Source: Candidatus Poribacteria bacterium
GTDB taxonomy: Bacteria; Poribacteria; WGA-4E; PCPOR2b
DNA length: 64,000 nt
Assembly: GCA_022822005.1 (NCBI GenBank)
Contig: JAJECO010000054.1
Location: 96,108-160,107, forward strand
Direction: 5' to 3'
The notes beneath the pieces are model-generated. The model saw only the letters and a program-made list of their open reading frames with translations, was not told the DNA's origin and made no database searches. Of the stretch, positions 49,353-58,760 are shown piece by piece. The translations under genes and the position numbers were made by a program. Within the stretch, counting starts at the first letter, position 1, and every line of letters starts with the position of its first letter.

Positions 49353-50312
49353 TTATGGGATCTGCGCGCCTTGTGTTTCGACATAGACGGAGTAAAGGGA
49401 TTGGCTGCCTGTCATGAACAAGCGGTTCCGCTTGATGCCGCCGAAGCATACGTTGGAGCAGACCTCCGGGAGATGGATCTTGCCGATAAGGGCGCCATCG
49501 GGCGCGAAAATATGCACGCCATCAAACCCCTCACCGACCCATCCCGCACTTGACCAGAGGTTCCCATCAATATCGCAGCGGATACCGTCTGCGAACCCGG
49601 ATCCCATGTCGCAAAACGGTTTGCCATTTTCCAAGCGAGCGTTATCCACCACGTCATAGACATGGACGTAACTGGGATGACCGGGGGTGTGTGAAACGCC
49701 GGTGTCAGAGACGTAGAGTTTGGAAAAGTCGGGGGAGAAACAGAGACCGTTCGGTTTTTCGAGTTCGTCCGTAACGACTGTGGCTTCGCCGGTATCCGGG
49801 TTGAGTCGATAGACGTTGGTGGGTAATTCAAACGCTGCGCGGTGTCCTTCATAGTTCAGGAGGATGCCGTATCCGGGGTCGGTGAACCAGACATGTCCGT
49901 CTGGATGAACAATTACATCATTTGGGGCGTTCAGCCGACCGCTCTCAAAGCTGTCGATAAGCACCGTGACGCTTCCGTCGTATTCGGTACGGGTTACGCG
50001 GCGTGAACCGTGCTCGCAGGAAATGAGTCGTCCCTGTTTATCGCGGGTATTGCCGTTCGTGTTGTTGGAAGGGGTGCGGAAAACGCTGGTTTCACCGGTT
50101 TCCTCCATCCAACGCATTATCCGGTTATTCGGGATGTCACTGAAGAGCAGATAGCGACCATCCCCGAACCAGACCGGTCCCTCCGCCCATCGTGCACCTG
50201 TCCAGAGCCGCTCGACCGCTGCGTTACCAATTTTGTATTTTGAAAAACGTGGGTCAATTACTTCGATGGAAGGGTCTGGATACCTAACGATATCTTGATT
50301 CCAATCTCTCAT
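49353..50312 (-). CDS. SMP-30/gluconolactonase family lactonase
   Basis: A 319-residue six-bladed propeller enzyme without signal peptide. Signature strings are ARWAEGPVWFGDGRYLLFSDIPNNRIMRW with the metal-binding glutamate, NGNTRDKQGRLISCEHGSRRVTR, LNAPNDVIVHPDGHVWFTDPGYG with the Asn and Asp ligands, KPNGLCFSPDFSKLYVSDTG and FADGIRCDIDGNLWSSAG. It hydrolyses sugar lactones such as gluconolactone, giving acids that the adjacent enolase-superfamily enzymes could dehydrate or epimerise. The genes converge and are not co-transcribed, so pathway linkage is inference. Confidence 0.92.
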   Translation of the reverse strand: MRDWNQDIVRYPDPSIEVIDPRFSKYKIGNAAVERLWTGARWAEGPVWFGDGRYLLFSDIPNNRIMRWMEETGETSVFRTPSNNTNGNTRDKQGRLISCEHGSRRVTRTEYDGSVTVLIDSFESGRLNAPNDVIVHPDGHVWFTDPGYGILLNYEGHRAAFELPTNVYRLNPDTGEATVVTDELEKPNGLCFSPDFSKLYVSDTGVSHTPGHPSYVHVYDVVDNARLENGKPFCDMGSGFADGIRCDIDGNLWSSAGWVGEGFDGVHIFAPDGALIGKIHLPEVCSNVCFGGIKRNRLFMTGSQSLYSVYVETQGAQIP

Positions 50313-50442
50313 AGGCCTTGTTTCCCTCTGTTAAACTTGATTTGTGTTGGCTGTCTGTGGTTTCACCCATCAATAACTCTCCGAAGCACAATTCTAAACC
50401 AACTTCCATATTAAATCAAGGATTTCTACAGAGTGAACAGAC

Positions 50443-51528
50443 TTATTGCTCGGCGGCGAGAATCAATGACTCAGCAACCTTAACGAGTTCGTCGCGATGG
50501 AGTTCGCCCATCACCGTAAAATTCACATTGGAAATAGACCATTGCAGGATATTTGTCGGGCCGCGCTTTTCGTGCCGTGCCGATTTTCCGTGGATCTGTA
50601 TATGCTGCACACCTGCCCTTTTACGGTTTCGGTTGCGTTCCTGTCCGCTGCTCGACTCAAACAGTGTAAATGTCAGCATACCGTCTGTGTACCGTAAATA
50701 TACTGTGTCTGAGCGATGTTTGAAATATCGGGCTTCTAATAACGCAAAGCCGGGGGGAAGATAAGTGGGTACGATGAGTTTGTCATCTAACACCTTATTT
50801 GCCTCGTCGAACGTAATTGGCTGACTTCGACGACGGCGCTTTTCAACTGTCGATTTTCCGTCACGGTTCCGCTCGGTTAACTTCTGCTGGATGGCTTCTG
50901 TCTCAAAGCTAATCTGTGTGTAGACGGACATAAAACGGAGGTTTCCATCTGAATCAAAGTCCTCAATCCGCAAGATAATGCCCGTATCACGTGCAAGATA
51001 GAGCCGTTTTGTTGGACGCGCCTCAAATCGCGGAGATACCGTTACCAGATCCGTTTCCTGCCCAGCGATCGGATCCGCGGTAACCGAATCGAATGTATAA
51101 TTCTGCGCGAGTAGTTCGATTTCTTTTTCGGAGAGAGTTGCTATCGGTCTTCGATTCAGCGGGAACCGTCTTCGGTCTCTACGCCCTTCATCTCGCCTAC
51201 CATTCCGCCGATTTTGCTCGCTGCCTTTGCGGGGTTCTTGATCGCTGAGTTTTAAGGGGCGGCTATCTTCTAAGGTTGGCAATACTGTGACAACATGAAT
51301 CTCCGGGGGCTGATGGATAACCGCTTCCTCACGGACAACTGTCCCGCGTGAGGTATTCACAACAATCATGCGAGTGCCGACGTAGGCGACCTCCTTCTCT
51401 GCGTTCGCTACGCGCTTGAGGATTTCCAACGATTGAGATGATACCTCCGAGTACGCGTTCGCTGTTAAAATCAGCAGAATAAGCATGGTTGGTAATAACT
51501 TACCCACGTCCCTTGGTTTCAAAATCAT
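50443..51528 (-). CDS. RseB/MucB-like sigma-factor regulatory protein
   Basis: A 361-residue exported protein: signal LLPTMLILLILTANAYS, then a LolA-like N-domain (SLEILKRVANAEKEVAYVGTRMIVV, LYLARDTGIILRIEDFDSDGNLRFMSVYTQI), and a C-domain (LIVPTYLPPGFALLEARYFKHR, VYLRYTDGMLTFTLFESS, WSISNVNFTVMGELHRDELVKVAESL) like MucB/RseB C-terminal modules. RseB proteins bind the anti-sigma factor RseA in the periplasm. An Arg/Asn-rich block (RRNGRRDEGRRDRRRFPLNRR) near residue 110 is unusual. The partner anti-sigma gene is 6 bp upstream (51534-52073). No sigma gene is nearby. Confidence 0.82.
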   Translation of the reverse strand: MILKPRDVGKLLPTMLILLILTANAYSEVSSQSLEILKRVANAEKEVAYVGTRMIVVNTSRGTVVREEAVIHQPPEIHVVTVLPTLEDSRPLKLSDQEPRKGSEQNRRNGRRDEGRRDRRRFPLNRRPIATLSEKEIELLAQNYTFDSVTADPIAGQETDLVTVSPRFEARPTKRLYLARDTGIILRIEDFDSDGNLRFMSVYTQISFETEAIQQKLTERNRDGKSTVEKRRRRSQPITFDEANKVLDDKLIVPTYLPPGFALLEARYFKHRSDTVYLRYTDGMLTFTLFESSSGQERNRNRKRAGVQHIQIHGKSARHEKRGPTNILQWSISNVNFTVMGELHRDELVKVAESLILAAEQ

Positions 51529-51533
51529 GGTTG

Positions 51534-52073
51534 TTAGTCTCCTAAATGGACCTCCAGAAGAAGGTTAGTGCTATCTTCAACAGCGGTATCTGATATAGCG
51601 GTGTCTGCCCCCAATGAATCCACAACGGTGTACGAATATAGCGGATTGTGAGCAGCGTCTTCAGTGTGCATCGTCAGATAGAAATCAAGCGGATCTGAGG
51701 TAGAGATATCTTCGGAACTTGGCATCATCATATTAAAATAGACAAGTGCGAGAACCAAGCCAACCATTGCCAATGCTCCAACGCCGCTGATGGCTGGACG
51801 GCATACCCAATCCCAGAGTTCTCCAAAGGTGGGGAGAACCCTCTGTCGAACGGGACCTCGGTCTGCCAACTGTGGCAAGACCAGATCCACGATTGGGGGC
51901 GCTTCGTGCATTAACGCACCAATCGACTGACGATTTTGTTGGAAGTCAGCAAGTATCTCGGCACACTCATGGCATTCGCTCAGATGTTCCTCGATGCTGA
52001 TGCGTTGTTCTGGACTTAGCTCATCGTCCAAATATGCAGAGAGTTGGTTTTGAATACGGTTATGATTCTTCAT
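51534..52073 (-). CDS. Anti-sigma factor with N-terminal zinc-finger (ZAS) domain
   Basis: A 179-residue inner-membrane protein from the ATG at 52073 (AACAAGGG upstream); a longer frame to 52202 would overlap the previous gene. The N-terminus LSAYLDDELSPEQRISIEEHLSECHECAEILADF has the HxxxCxxC zinc motif of anti-sigma ZAS domains; a single helix PAISGVGALAMVGLVLALVYFNMM follows, and then a short periplasmic tail. Such proteins hold ECF sigma factors at the membrane. The RseB-like gene directly downstream fits a signalling pair, but the cognate sigma factor is not in this window. Confidence 0.9.
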   Translation of the reverse strand: MKNHNRIQNQLSAYLDDELSPEQRISIEEHLSECHECAEILADFQQNRQSIGALMHEAPPIVDLVLPQLADRGPVRQRVLPTFGELWDWVCRPAISGVGALAMVGLVLALVYFNMMMPSSEDISTSDPLDFYLTMHTEDAAHNPLYSYTVVDSLGADTAISDTAVEDSTNLLLEVHLGD

Positions 52074-52107
52074 TGTGGTACCCTTGTTAGGAGATGTTTC
52101 TGGTCTC

Positions 52108-53007
52108 TCAGTTCCGATGGTCTTCGAGTTTGATAATTTCCCCATTTTCTTGGGCAATGTACATAAATCCCATTTTGTCGATTGCAATCCCTTCTTGGTC
52201 ATGCCCCGGTATCAGGTACTGGTTGCGGACATTCCCTTCCAATGTTATTTCCTGCACCAAGTTAGTCGTATCACTCATTACGAGTAGACACTGCCGTTCT
52301 AAGTCGTAGGCAAGCCCGGAGATGTCAATGATTGAAAGCGGAAAGAAGCGAGAGATTTGTCCTTCTGCTTGCTGCGTCTTGGCTTTCTTAGCACCCGGAG
52401 CGCGTTTTGATGAAACGAGTGGAACAATGACTTCACAGATGACCGACGGTTCTTTCCCCTGCTTCAGACTGAACGATTGATTTCCGACCCAGAATGTCCC
52501 GCCCTCAGGATGAAAAGCGTTCGGAATAAAAACGATCGCTTCTAATCCCATACCTCCTTTTTTAAGGAGGTCTACCCCCTCAAACTGCCGGTTGACTCTG
52601 AAGGTCCGGGTGACACGGAAGGTTTGGGGAGCAATTTCAAGGATTACTTCGTTGTCCTCAACTACGGCATATAGGCGCCCTGTCTCTGGGTGAACTGTAA
52701 TGCCTTCGATGTCGGTCTGCTTCAAATAGCCCTGTCGGATTAATCCGCCATCGGTCCGTATTTCGTAGATGTCCCCCTCATCGCCGACAACAAACACGGT
52801 TTGGCGTTGTGGATGATATGTAGCACCCGATAATTCACGCATCGGGATTGGAGCGATATTACCGATCGACTTGTGTGGGAGTTGAACCGGCGCTAATCCG
52901 TATAATGGGTTCTGTTTATGTGCGAACCGCTGCGTTTGACGCAGTAGAAATATCAGCAGCCCGCTGATGACGACAACCAGAATTAGGATAAGGATCTTCT
53001 TTCTCAT
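52108..53007 (-). CDS. SdiA-regulated-domain protein (esterase-like propeller)
   Basis: A 299-residue membrane-anchored protein: N-terminal helix ILILILVVVISGLLIFLL, then LSGATYHPQRQTVFVVGDEGDIYEI, EGITVHPETGRLYAVVEDNEVILEI, GGTFWVGNQSFSLKQG and DISGLAYDLERQCLLVMSDTTNLVQEITLEG. This is the SdiA-regulated propeller family, which is found in the periplasm and has no defined substrate. It sits in a minus-strand run with DUF4956 upstream and the anti-sigma and RseB-like genes downstream, separated by only 35 bp on each side. Confidence 0.87.
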   Translation of the reverse strand: MRKKILILILVVVISGLLIFLLRQTQRFAHKQNPLYGLAPVQLPHKSIGNIAPIPMRELSGATYHPQRQTVFVVGDEGDIYEIRTDGGLIRQGYLKQTDIEGITVHPETGRLYAVVEDNEVILEIAPQTFRVTRTFRVNRQFEGVDLLKKGGMGLEAIVFIPNAFHPEGGTFWVGNQSFSLKQGKEPSVICEVIVPLVSSKRAPGAKKAKTQQAEGQISRFFPLSIIDISGLAYDLERQCLLVMSDTTNLVQEITLEGNVRNQYLIPGHDQEGIAIDKMGFMYIAQENGEIIKLEDHRN

Positions 53008-53042
53008 TTCTGATGCGCCTTTATCGATTCCCGCCGAAAGAT

Positions 53043-53699
53043 TTATTGTTTCTGCAATCTCACATTGGTGATGTTTTCCAGTGCAGAAAGTGCTTGGGCG
53101 AAACTGGTCCAGCGTTTCGAATCTTTCAATTTTACATGAAATCTCAGTTCGGCGGTTCCTGACTTTGTTGTTCTCTGACCGATGAGTTGGCTTGTTAGCA
53201 CCTGCTCACTAAAAATGGGTTCATAACTCTGTTGGTACTCGGACTCAAGTGGTTCTTGGAACGTCAGGAGAAATTCTGCATCATTGGATCCAGTCGTATG
53301 CCAGCGGTGGAGTCCAATAATGACCACACTTATCAGGAATGTCCCAATGACAGCCACAGGCGGATTGCCGGCACCGATAGCCATGCCAACAGCTAACGAG
53401 AAAAAGACGAAGGCGATGTCCCGCGCATCCTGAACCACAGTGCGGAAGCGGATAATTGACAGGGCACCTACGAGGCTGAAGGCGCGCGCTACACTATCGC
53501 CAATCACTACCATGACGACGGCAATGAGCATACAGAGAATGATTAGTGCATCGGTCATTGCATTTTCTGCTACATCAGCAGTCCATCGGTAGACCGTGGC
53601 AATGACCATACCGAGTCCAAATGCGAGTATCAGGTTGAGAACGATAGTCCCCAGCGTTGCGAGGGAGTATGGGGCAAAAATCTCACGGATTATGTCCAT
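53043..53699 (-). CDS. DUF4956 membrane protein
   Basis: A 218-residue protein with four to five helices (LNLILAFGLGMVIATVY, ALIILCMLIAVVMVVIGDSVARAFSLVGALSIIRFRTVVQD, IAFVFFSLAVGMAIGAGN, VAVIGTFLISVVIIGLHR) and a C-terminal soluble domain of about 80 residues. The SLVGALSIIRFRTVVQDARD motif is characteristic of DUF4956. The family is often next to polyphosphate polymerase (VTC-like) and CotH genes, but not here. It heads the SdiA-regulated, anti-sigma, RseB-like run, 36 bp away. Function unknown. Confidence 0.87.
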   Translation of the reverse strand: MDIIREIFAPYSLATLGTIVLNLILAFGLGMVIATVYRWTADVAENAMTDALIILCMLIAVVMVVIGDSVARAFSLVGALSIIRFRTVVQDARDIAFVFFSLAVGMAIGAGNPPVAVIGTFLISVVIIGLHRWHTTGSNDAEFLLTFQEPLESEYQQSYEPIFSEQVLTSQLIGQRTTKSGTAELRFHVKLKDSKRWTSFAQALSALENITNVRLQKQ

Positions 53700-53892
53700 C
53701 GGTTTGCTTATTTCCTAATGAATTGTTTTGTTTCCCGTCTGGGCACTTTCTGTTCTTTTGATCTTTGTTTGGGCATATCTGGATTCAATTCATTAGGCAG
53801 ATAAACTTTACCTTAGTTCGAAAAAAATAAGCGAATCCCAAAAAATGGGTGGATCGCTCTCCCATTCTATAGCAGCGCTGATGTCAGGGCAG

Positions 53893-56800
53893 TTACCGCA
53901 TCGATACTTTTGTATCACCAATCTCTCTGCGAAGCACAACACCCCATTGCCCAACAACCCAGAGTGTATTTCCTTCCTTCGCATGGACAATTCTGTACAG
54001 GTTATTCCCGATATCGGTGTGTTCCTGCTCCCATGTATCCCCACCATCGGTTGAATGGACAATTGTGCCTTTGGCGCCGACAGCGTAGAGTTCAGTCGCC
54101 GACAATGCAGTAATACTGTACAGATCTGCTGTAACATCGCTAGACAGGGCTTCCCACTTGAATCCACCGCCGGTGGTTCGGAGAATTATGCCGTAGGCTC
54201 CAACCGCCCAACCTTTGCGTTTGGTAGTAAATGAGACGTCATATAGACTGTAGCCCGTACCTGTTTCATGAAATTTCCAGTAGCCGCCGCCATTGATGGT
54301 GCGTTGAACAATGCCGTCGTCACCTACCGCCCATCCAAGCGGTGCGTGTTGCATCTCGATCCCGTAAAGATCTTTTCCGGTTGAAGTCCGTTGTGGTGTC
54401 CAGATGGGACCACCATCTTGATTATGAATGATCTGCCCATCTCCACCCGCTGCCCAACCTTCAGAAAACTGCATAAAGGCAACGTCGTTTATCGTGAAAG
54501 GTCGCGGCGGATCATCTTCGAGGAAGCCGGGTCGCATCGGTGTCTCTCCAGAGGACCAGTTTGAACCATCGGTCGTGTAGAGGACGGTGCCATCGCGCCG
54601 CATTGCCCAACCCCACTTCGGGTCGAGACTGGGGAAGTGGACACCAATCAATCGCTGGCGTGCGCCACTTTTCAAGGTCATCCATGTGGCACCACCGTCC
54701 TGCGTTTCTATCAGCAAGCCGTTGTCACCGGCGATCCAACCCTGTTGGTCATCGAGGAACAGTACATCTCGGAAATCATCCAACTGTTCACCGAGCTGTC
54801 GCTCCCATGTCTTTCCACCGTCTGCGGTATGAAAGATGTGTCCAGCATCACCAACCGCCCACGCAATCTGGGGACTGACGAAATGGATGTTGTTAATCAA
54901 ACGGTTCCCACGTCCTCTGCCGCGCCTTCTTTGCGGACGCTCTTGCTGGGCATTCTGCCGTTGTCGCCGCGCTTGGTTGGGCATTCTGACGTTTTCTCCG
55001 CCGAGATCACCTTCTGGTGTGAAGCGTCCGGTACGCTGACGTCTATCGCTCATATCTGTTTGGAACTGTTCCGCGAAATCCTGGTCCCATTCCAGATTGT
55101 CGGTGTCGTCAGATTCTTGTTCGTCCGTCGTATCGTCTGACTCCCCTTGCTCCTGTGCCCAGAGCGAGAGCCAATCGATATCCTCTCCGGCGACCGTGCC
55201 AGAGTTGACTGAACTTTCGTGCTGTGGGACCTCCACCCCTTCCCACGTCTGACCACCGTTGTGTGTGGTGAAAAGTGCACCGTTTCCTCCAAGCGCCCAT
55301 GCTGTTTGATGGTCTTGGAAAGTTATTCGACCAATTCGTTGGGGAGGCCATCCGCTGTCCGAATCGGAGGGGACACGCTTCCAAGTAACGCCTGCGTCAT
55401 CGGTTACGATCGATACGCCGTTTGTCAACACGACCCACCCTGATTGTGCGTCAGCAAAATGGACCGCAATGGCGGGCTGATTGGTGTTATCAAGGACACC
55501 CCAATAGTTTCCTCCATCGGTGGTATGCAGAATGACTCCGCCTTCTCTTGCCCCACCATCGAGGCGTTCTCGCAAGACTGCCCATCCTTCAAGATTGTTA
55601 ATGAAATGGAGGTCGACGATGGGATTTTCGTTCATCCCGGTCCGCTGGCGTTGCCACGTCAATCCGCCGTCATTGGTGTGGAGCATCTCCGCGGCACCAA
55701 CTCCCAGCCAGCCTTCTTTGGGGTTGATAAACTGCATCGTATTGACACGGCGGAAGTTTTGTAGAACACCCTTTACGACCTGCCATGTTTTCCCGCCATC
55801 TTCGGTGCGGAGCAGCATACGACTGCCAAGAATCCAGCCATGCGATTCATCGACAAATTTGACCTGGTGCAGGTCCGCATCGACGCTGCTATGTTGCGGC
55901 AGCCATGTTTTCCCACCATCGGTTGTGTGAGCGATAACACCGCCTCTCCCGACTGTCCAGCCAGTATGCTCGTCGAGGAAATAGGTATCTGAAAAATCGG
56001 TCTGCCATGTGGCGCGCCGGATAATATCCCAATGGTAGGTTACCTCCTCGACGGTTACCTCCTCTTCGGGAGTTTCGGGTTCCTCAACGATCTCTGCGAT
56101 AGGTGGTAGGCTTACAGGGAGCTGCTCTGGGTCAATCGAATATCGCATCGCTATCCCGCCGCGTCCGACTGCGACCATTCCGTCTGGTGAGAACGAGAAT
56201 CCCAAGAGATCGTTCTCTGTACCGCTTTCCTGTTTTTCCCATTTTTTGCCACCGTTGGTCGTGATTAAAATTACTCCCTTGTCGCCAACGATGATTCCGT
56301 ACGACGTATCGGCGAGGTAGACTTTATTTAGATTTTCTTCAACACCGCTCGGTTGGAATCTCCATGTTTTTCCGCCGTCCTTTGTATGCAAAATCTCACC
56401 GAACTGACCGACGATCCAGCCGTGATTGCTGTCTGTGAAGTGAACCCCGTATAGTTCGTTGAAGGTTCCAGAGGTCTGCGGTGTCCACGATAACCCACCG
56501 TTAGTGGTGTGGTAGACAACCCCGGGCCAACCGACGACCCAGCCCTCTTTCTCGTTCAGGAAGAAGGCACCCTTGAGCGAGTTAAATTCGGTTGGTGTCT
56601 GGGGCACCCACGATGCGCCACCGTCAGCGGTATGCACGACTGTGCCGAGCTCACCGACCGCCCATCCCTTTTTCCGCGTTACAAAGAAGATTCCATTGAG
56701 CATGTGCTCCGCCCCGGCGTATTGACGGTCCCAGGTCCGTCCACCATCGGTGGTGTGGGCAATCATGTTTCGCTCACCAATCAACCAACCCTCTTTATCA

Positions 56801-57963
56801 GAAATGAAGAAGACGTTGCGGATATTATCCCAGATATCAGTGTCAACCTCTTCCCACGTTTGTCCCCCGTCTTCGGATACCACGATGGCACCGCGTTGTC
56901 CAACAGCGATAGCACGGTTCTCCGAGGTGAACTGGATGTTTTCTAAATCGTTTGCTGTAGTGCCGCTCCGCATGGTCCATGTCTTCCCACCATCTGTGGA
57001 TTGCATAATTGTGCCGTGCCAACCGACCGCCCAAGCGTCGGTTGGACTTGTGAACTGAACAGCCATCAGGTTGTTTTCTGTGATACTATCCAACAACCGC
57101 CAGTTATTGCCACCATCTTCGGTGAACGTGATAAATCCGATATCGGCGACAGCCAAGCCACGCTTGTTGTCTGCGAAATGGATGCCGTTGATGGTTTCCT
57201 TGACGTGACCGTTGATGTTTGGAATACGGCTATCTTGCATATTCCATTGGGTGCCGCCGTTCTGTGTATGGAAAATTGACCCGTCCGTGCCAGCCAACCA
57301 GCCTTCGTTCTCATTCACGAAAACGACGCGCCGGTTGTCGTTGACCAATCGGGTTCGTGCAAATTGGTGTCGGGTTGTCTGTTCTTCCCATGTCTTTCCG
57401 CCATCGTTCGTGTGGAGAATACGTTCATATTCTCCGACAATCCAGCCCCGCTGATCATCGATAAACCAGATTTCGTTCAGAGGAAAGTCGCTCAGATAGC
57501 CTTGGCGTCCCCATGTCTTCCCCCCGTTCTTTGTAGCGATTACATAATTGTCTTCCCCAACAACCCAGCCCTCATGGGAATCAGCGAAGAAGACATCTCT
57601 GAGCATGCCGGATGTATTACTATCTTGGAGATACCAATGTCTGCCGCCATCATCGGTCGAAGCAACGACACCGTTGTCTCCCGCGACCCAACCGTTTTTC
57701 AGGTTCGTAAAATAGACAGCTTTGAGATCCTCCGTCGTGGCAACCTCTTGGCGATCCCACGTTTTACCGCCGTTGTTTGTGTGAACGATGAACCCTTTCT
57801 CTCCAACAATCCAACCGTACGTGGAGTTGGCGAAGTGGATGTCTGTAAAATGGGTTTCCCAATCAGCTTTGCGGGTTGCCTCTTGCGTACAACCGGTGAG
57901 TAACATAGCGAACGTAAAAGTGACTATCCCGGTTTGATAGATGTATCGAAAGCTCCGTTTCAT
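53893..57963 (-). CDS. Giant Ycf48/BNR-type beta-propeller lipoprotein
   Basis: A 1,356-residue lipoprotein. I start at the ATG at 57963 (GGGAGG upstream), giving signal SFRYIYQTGIVTFTFAMLL and lipobox LLTGC. I count 26 HTTDGGKTW-type BNR/Ycf48 repeats in three blocks of 13, 6 and 7, each about 43-48 residues with GWAVG and L-V-F strands. Linkers are an acidic/proline segment (EEPETPEEEVTVEEV) near residue 640, and a second one, acidic then Arg/Gln-rich (QGESDDTTDEQESDDTDN, RRQRQNAQQERPQRRRG), near residue 970. Such repeats form 7-bladed propellers, so about four are expected. In plants and cyanobacteria Ycf48 assists photosystem II assembly; here the role must be different, probably surface binding. 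Confidence 0.9.
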   Translation of the reverse strand: MKRSFRYIYQTGIVTFTFAMLLTGCTQEATRKADWETHFTDIHFANSTYGWIVGEKGFIVHTNNGGKTWDRQEVATTEDLKAVYFTNLKNGWVAGDNGVVASTDDGGRHWYLQDSNTSGMLRDVFFADSHEGWVVGEDNYVIATKNGGKTWGRQGYLSDFPLNEIWFIDDQRGWIVGEYERILHTNDGGKTWEEQTTRHQFARTRLVNDNRRVVFVNENEGWLAGTDGSIFHTQNGGTQWNMQDSRIPNINGHVKETINGIHFADNKRGLAVADIGFITFTEDGGNNWRLLDSITENNLMAVQFTSPTDAWAVGWHGTIMQSTDGGKTWTMRSGTTANDLENIQFTSENRAIAVGQRGAIVVSEDGGQTWEEVDTDIWDNIRNVFFISDKEGWLIGERNMIAHTTDGGRTWDRQYAGAEHMLNGIFFVTRKKGWAVGELGTVVHTADGGASWVPQTPTEFNSLKGAFFLNEKEGWVVGWPGVVYHTTNGGLSWTPQTSGTFNELYGVHFTDSNHGWIVGQFGEILHTKDGGKTWRFQPSGVEENLNKVYLADTSYGIIVGDKGVILITTNGGKKWEKQESGTENDLLGFSFSPDGMVAVGRGGIAMRYSIDPEQLPVSLPPIAEIVEEPETPEEEVTVEEVTYHWDIIRRATWQTDFSDTYFLDEHTGWTVGRGGVIAHTTDGGKTWLPQHSSVDADLHQVKFVDESHGWILGSRMLLRTEDGGKTWQVVKGVLQNFRRVNTMQFINPKEGWLGVGAAEMLHTNDGGLTWQRQRTGMNENPIVDLHFINNLEGWAVLRERLDGGAREGGVILHTTDGGNYWGVLDNTNQPAIAVHFADAQSGWVVLTNGVSIVTDDAGVTWKRVPSDSDSGWPPQRIGRITFQDHQTAWALGGNGALFTTHNGGQTWEGVEVPQHESSVNSGTVAGEDIDWLSLWAQEQGESDDTTDEQESDDTDNLEWDQDFAEQFQTDMSDRRQRTGRFTPEGDLGGENVRMPNQARRQRQNAQQERPQRRRGRGRGNRLINNIHFVSPQIAWAVGDAGHIFHTADGGKTWERQLGEQLDDFRDVLFLDDQQGWIAGDNGLLIETQDGGATWMTLKSGARQRLIGVHFPSLDPKWGWAMRRDGTVLYTTDGSNWSSGETPMRPGFLEDDPPRPFTINDVAFMQFSEGWAAGGDGQIIHNQDGGPIWTPQRTSTGKDLYGIEMQHAPLGWAVGDDGIVQRTINGGGYWKFHETGTGYSLYDVSFTTKRKGWAVGAYGIILRTTGGGFKWEALSSDVTADLYSITALSATELYAVGAKGTIVHSTDGGDTWEQEHTDIGNNLYRIVHAKEGNTLWVVGQWGVVLRREIGDTKVSMR

Positions 57964-58017
57964 CAGTGTCCTCCCGATGAGCACTTTGAGGATATTATAT
58001 CGCGTTTAAGGTTGGAT

Positions 58018-58467
58018 TTACTCTATTGACGTTCCCAAGATTTGATACACTTCGAATTGAGGTGCGCCGGCTTGCGCCTTCATCCCCTCGCCATATTCCC
58101 TCAAAGCCGCAGTTGGTGCTGCAAGAAGTTTGGCAAAGACCATCTCATCCGTGAGCTCCGCCATCATCACAAAATCGGGTTGATTGGTATCTGCCGGTGC
58201 GCCTGGTCCCGGAATTTCCATCCGTTTAAGTGCAGTGATTTTCAATCCATCGATTCCCTTTGCGGCTGCCAACAATTTTTCCTTCAGGAGTTTCTCCGCG
58301 ACTTCCGCATCTCCGGTAGGTGTCAAATGCAATTTGGCGAAAACCAAGAGGGTGTATTTGGCGTCGTCTTCCTGCTGCGCTTTGGCTATCAATGATATGC
58401 CTATCCCCAGCATACAGATGAGAATAAGTCCGATACATAGACTTTTGAAACTGATTCGCTTCATCAT
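58018..58467 (-). CDS. Small exported protein, possible alpha-beta barrel
   Basis: A 149-residue exported protein: signal LCIGLILICMLGIGISLIAKAQQ, then a mature domain with alternating strands and helices (YTLLVFAKLHLTPTGDAEVAEKLLKEKLLAAAKG, FVMMAELTDEMVFAKLLAAPTAALREYGEGM, FEVYQILGTS). The order recalls dimeric ferredoxin-like or ABM-like folds, but I see no catalytic residues. It precedes the giant propeller gene, 55 bp away on the same strand, so co-expression is likely. GAGGTGAA precedes the ATG pair. Function unknown. Confidence 0.68.
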   Translation of the reverse strand: MMKRISFKSLCIGLILICMLGIGISLIAKAQQEDDAKYTLLVFAKLHLTPTGDAEVAEKLLKEKLLAAAKGIDGLKITALKRMEIPGPGAPADTNQPDFVMMAELTDEMVFAKLLAAPTAALREYGEGMKAQAGAPQFEVYQILGTSIE

Positions 58468-58639
58468 TATTCACCTCGTCTTAGAAGTTGGGTTTTGAAT
58501 GTGAGACTTGTGTTCTATTGGTTAGGTTTCGTTGATCGGATTTACTATAAGTTATTTAGGACGACAAAGTCAGTTTTTGTTCGGAAAAAAATGGACTGGG
58601 ACAGATTGGAAATGCATCATGAAGTTTTACAGGTTCGGC

Positions 58640-58645
58640 ATTATA
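58640..58645 (-). promoter_or_regulatory. Possible -10 element for the 58467 gene
   Basis: TATAAT on the minus strand about 173 nt upstream of the start; no good -35 is apparent. Reported as weak. Confidence 0.3.
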
Positions 58646-58684
58646 CCACGAAATCAAATAAGTAACCACCTCTGGAAAATATCG

Positions 58685-58719
58685 AAAAAAAAAGCAGCCA
58701 AGCGAAGGGCTTGGCTGCT
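58685..58719 (-). terminator. Strong intrinsic terminator of the TonB-like/DUF4159 gene
   Basis: An 11-bp perfect stem AGCAGCCAAGC/GCTTGGCTGCT with a 5-nt loop, followed in the minus direction by a run of T (from the A-tract at 58685-58692). It is about 40 nt after the stop at 58761. Confidence 0.9.
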
Positions 58720-58760
58720 CGATACCGCATAATATAAGGGTTTGTACAAATCAGTAAGGT

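Noticed and set aside
53910..57903. Many plus-strand frames opposite the propeller gene
   Set aside because: Low-complexity shadows of the NDGGKTW repeats.
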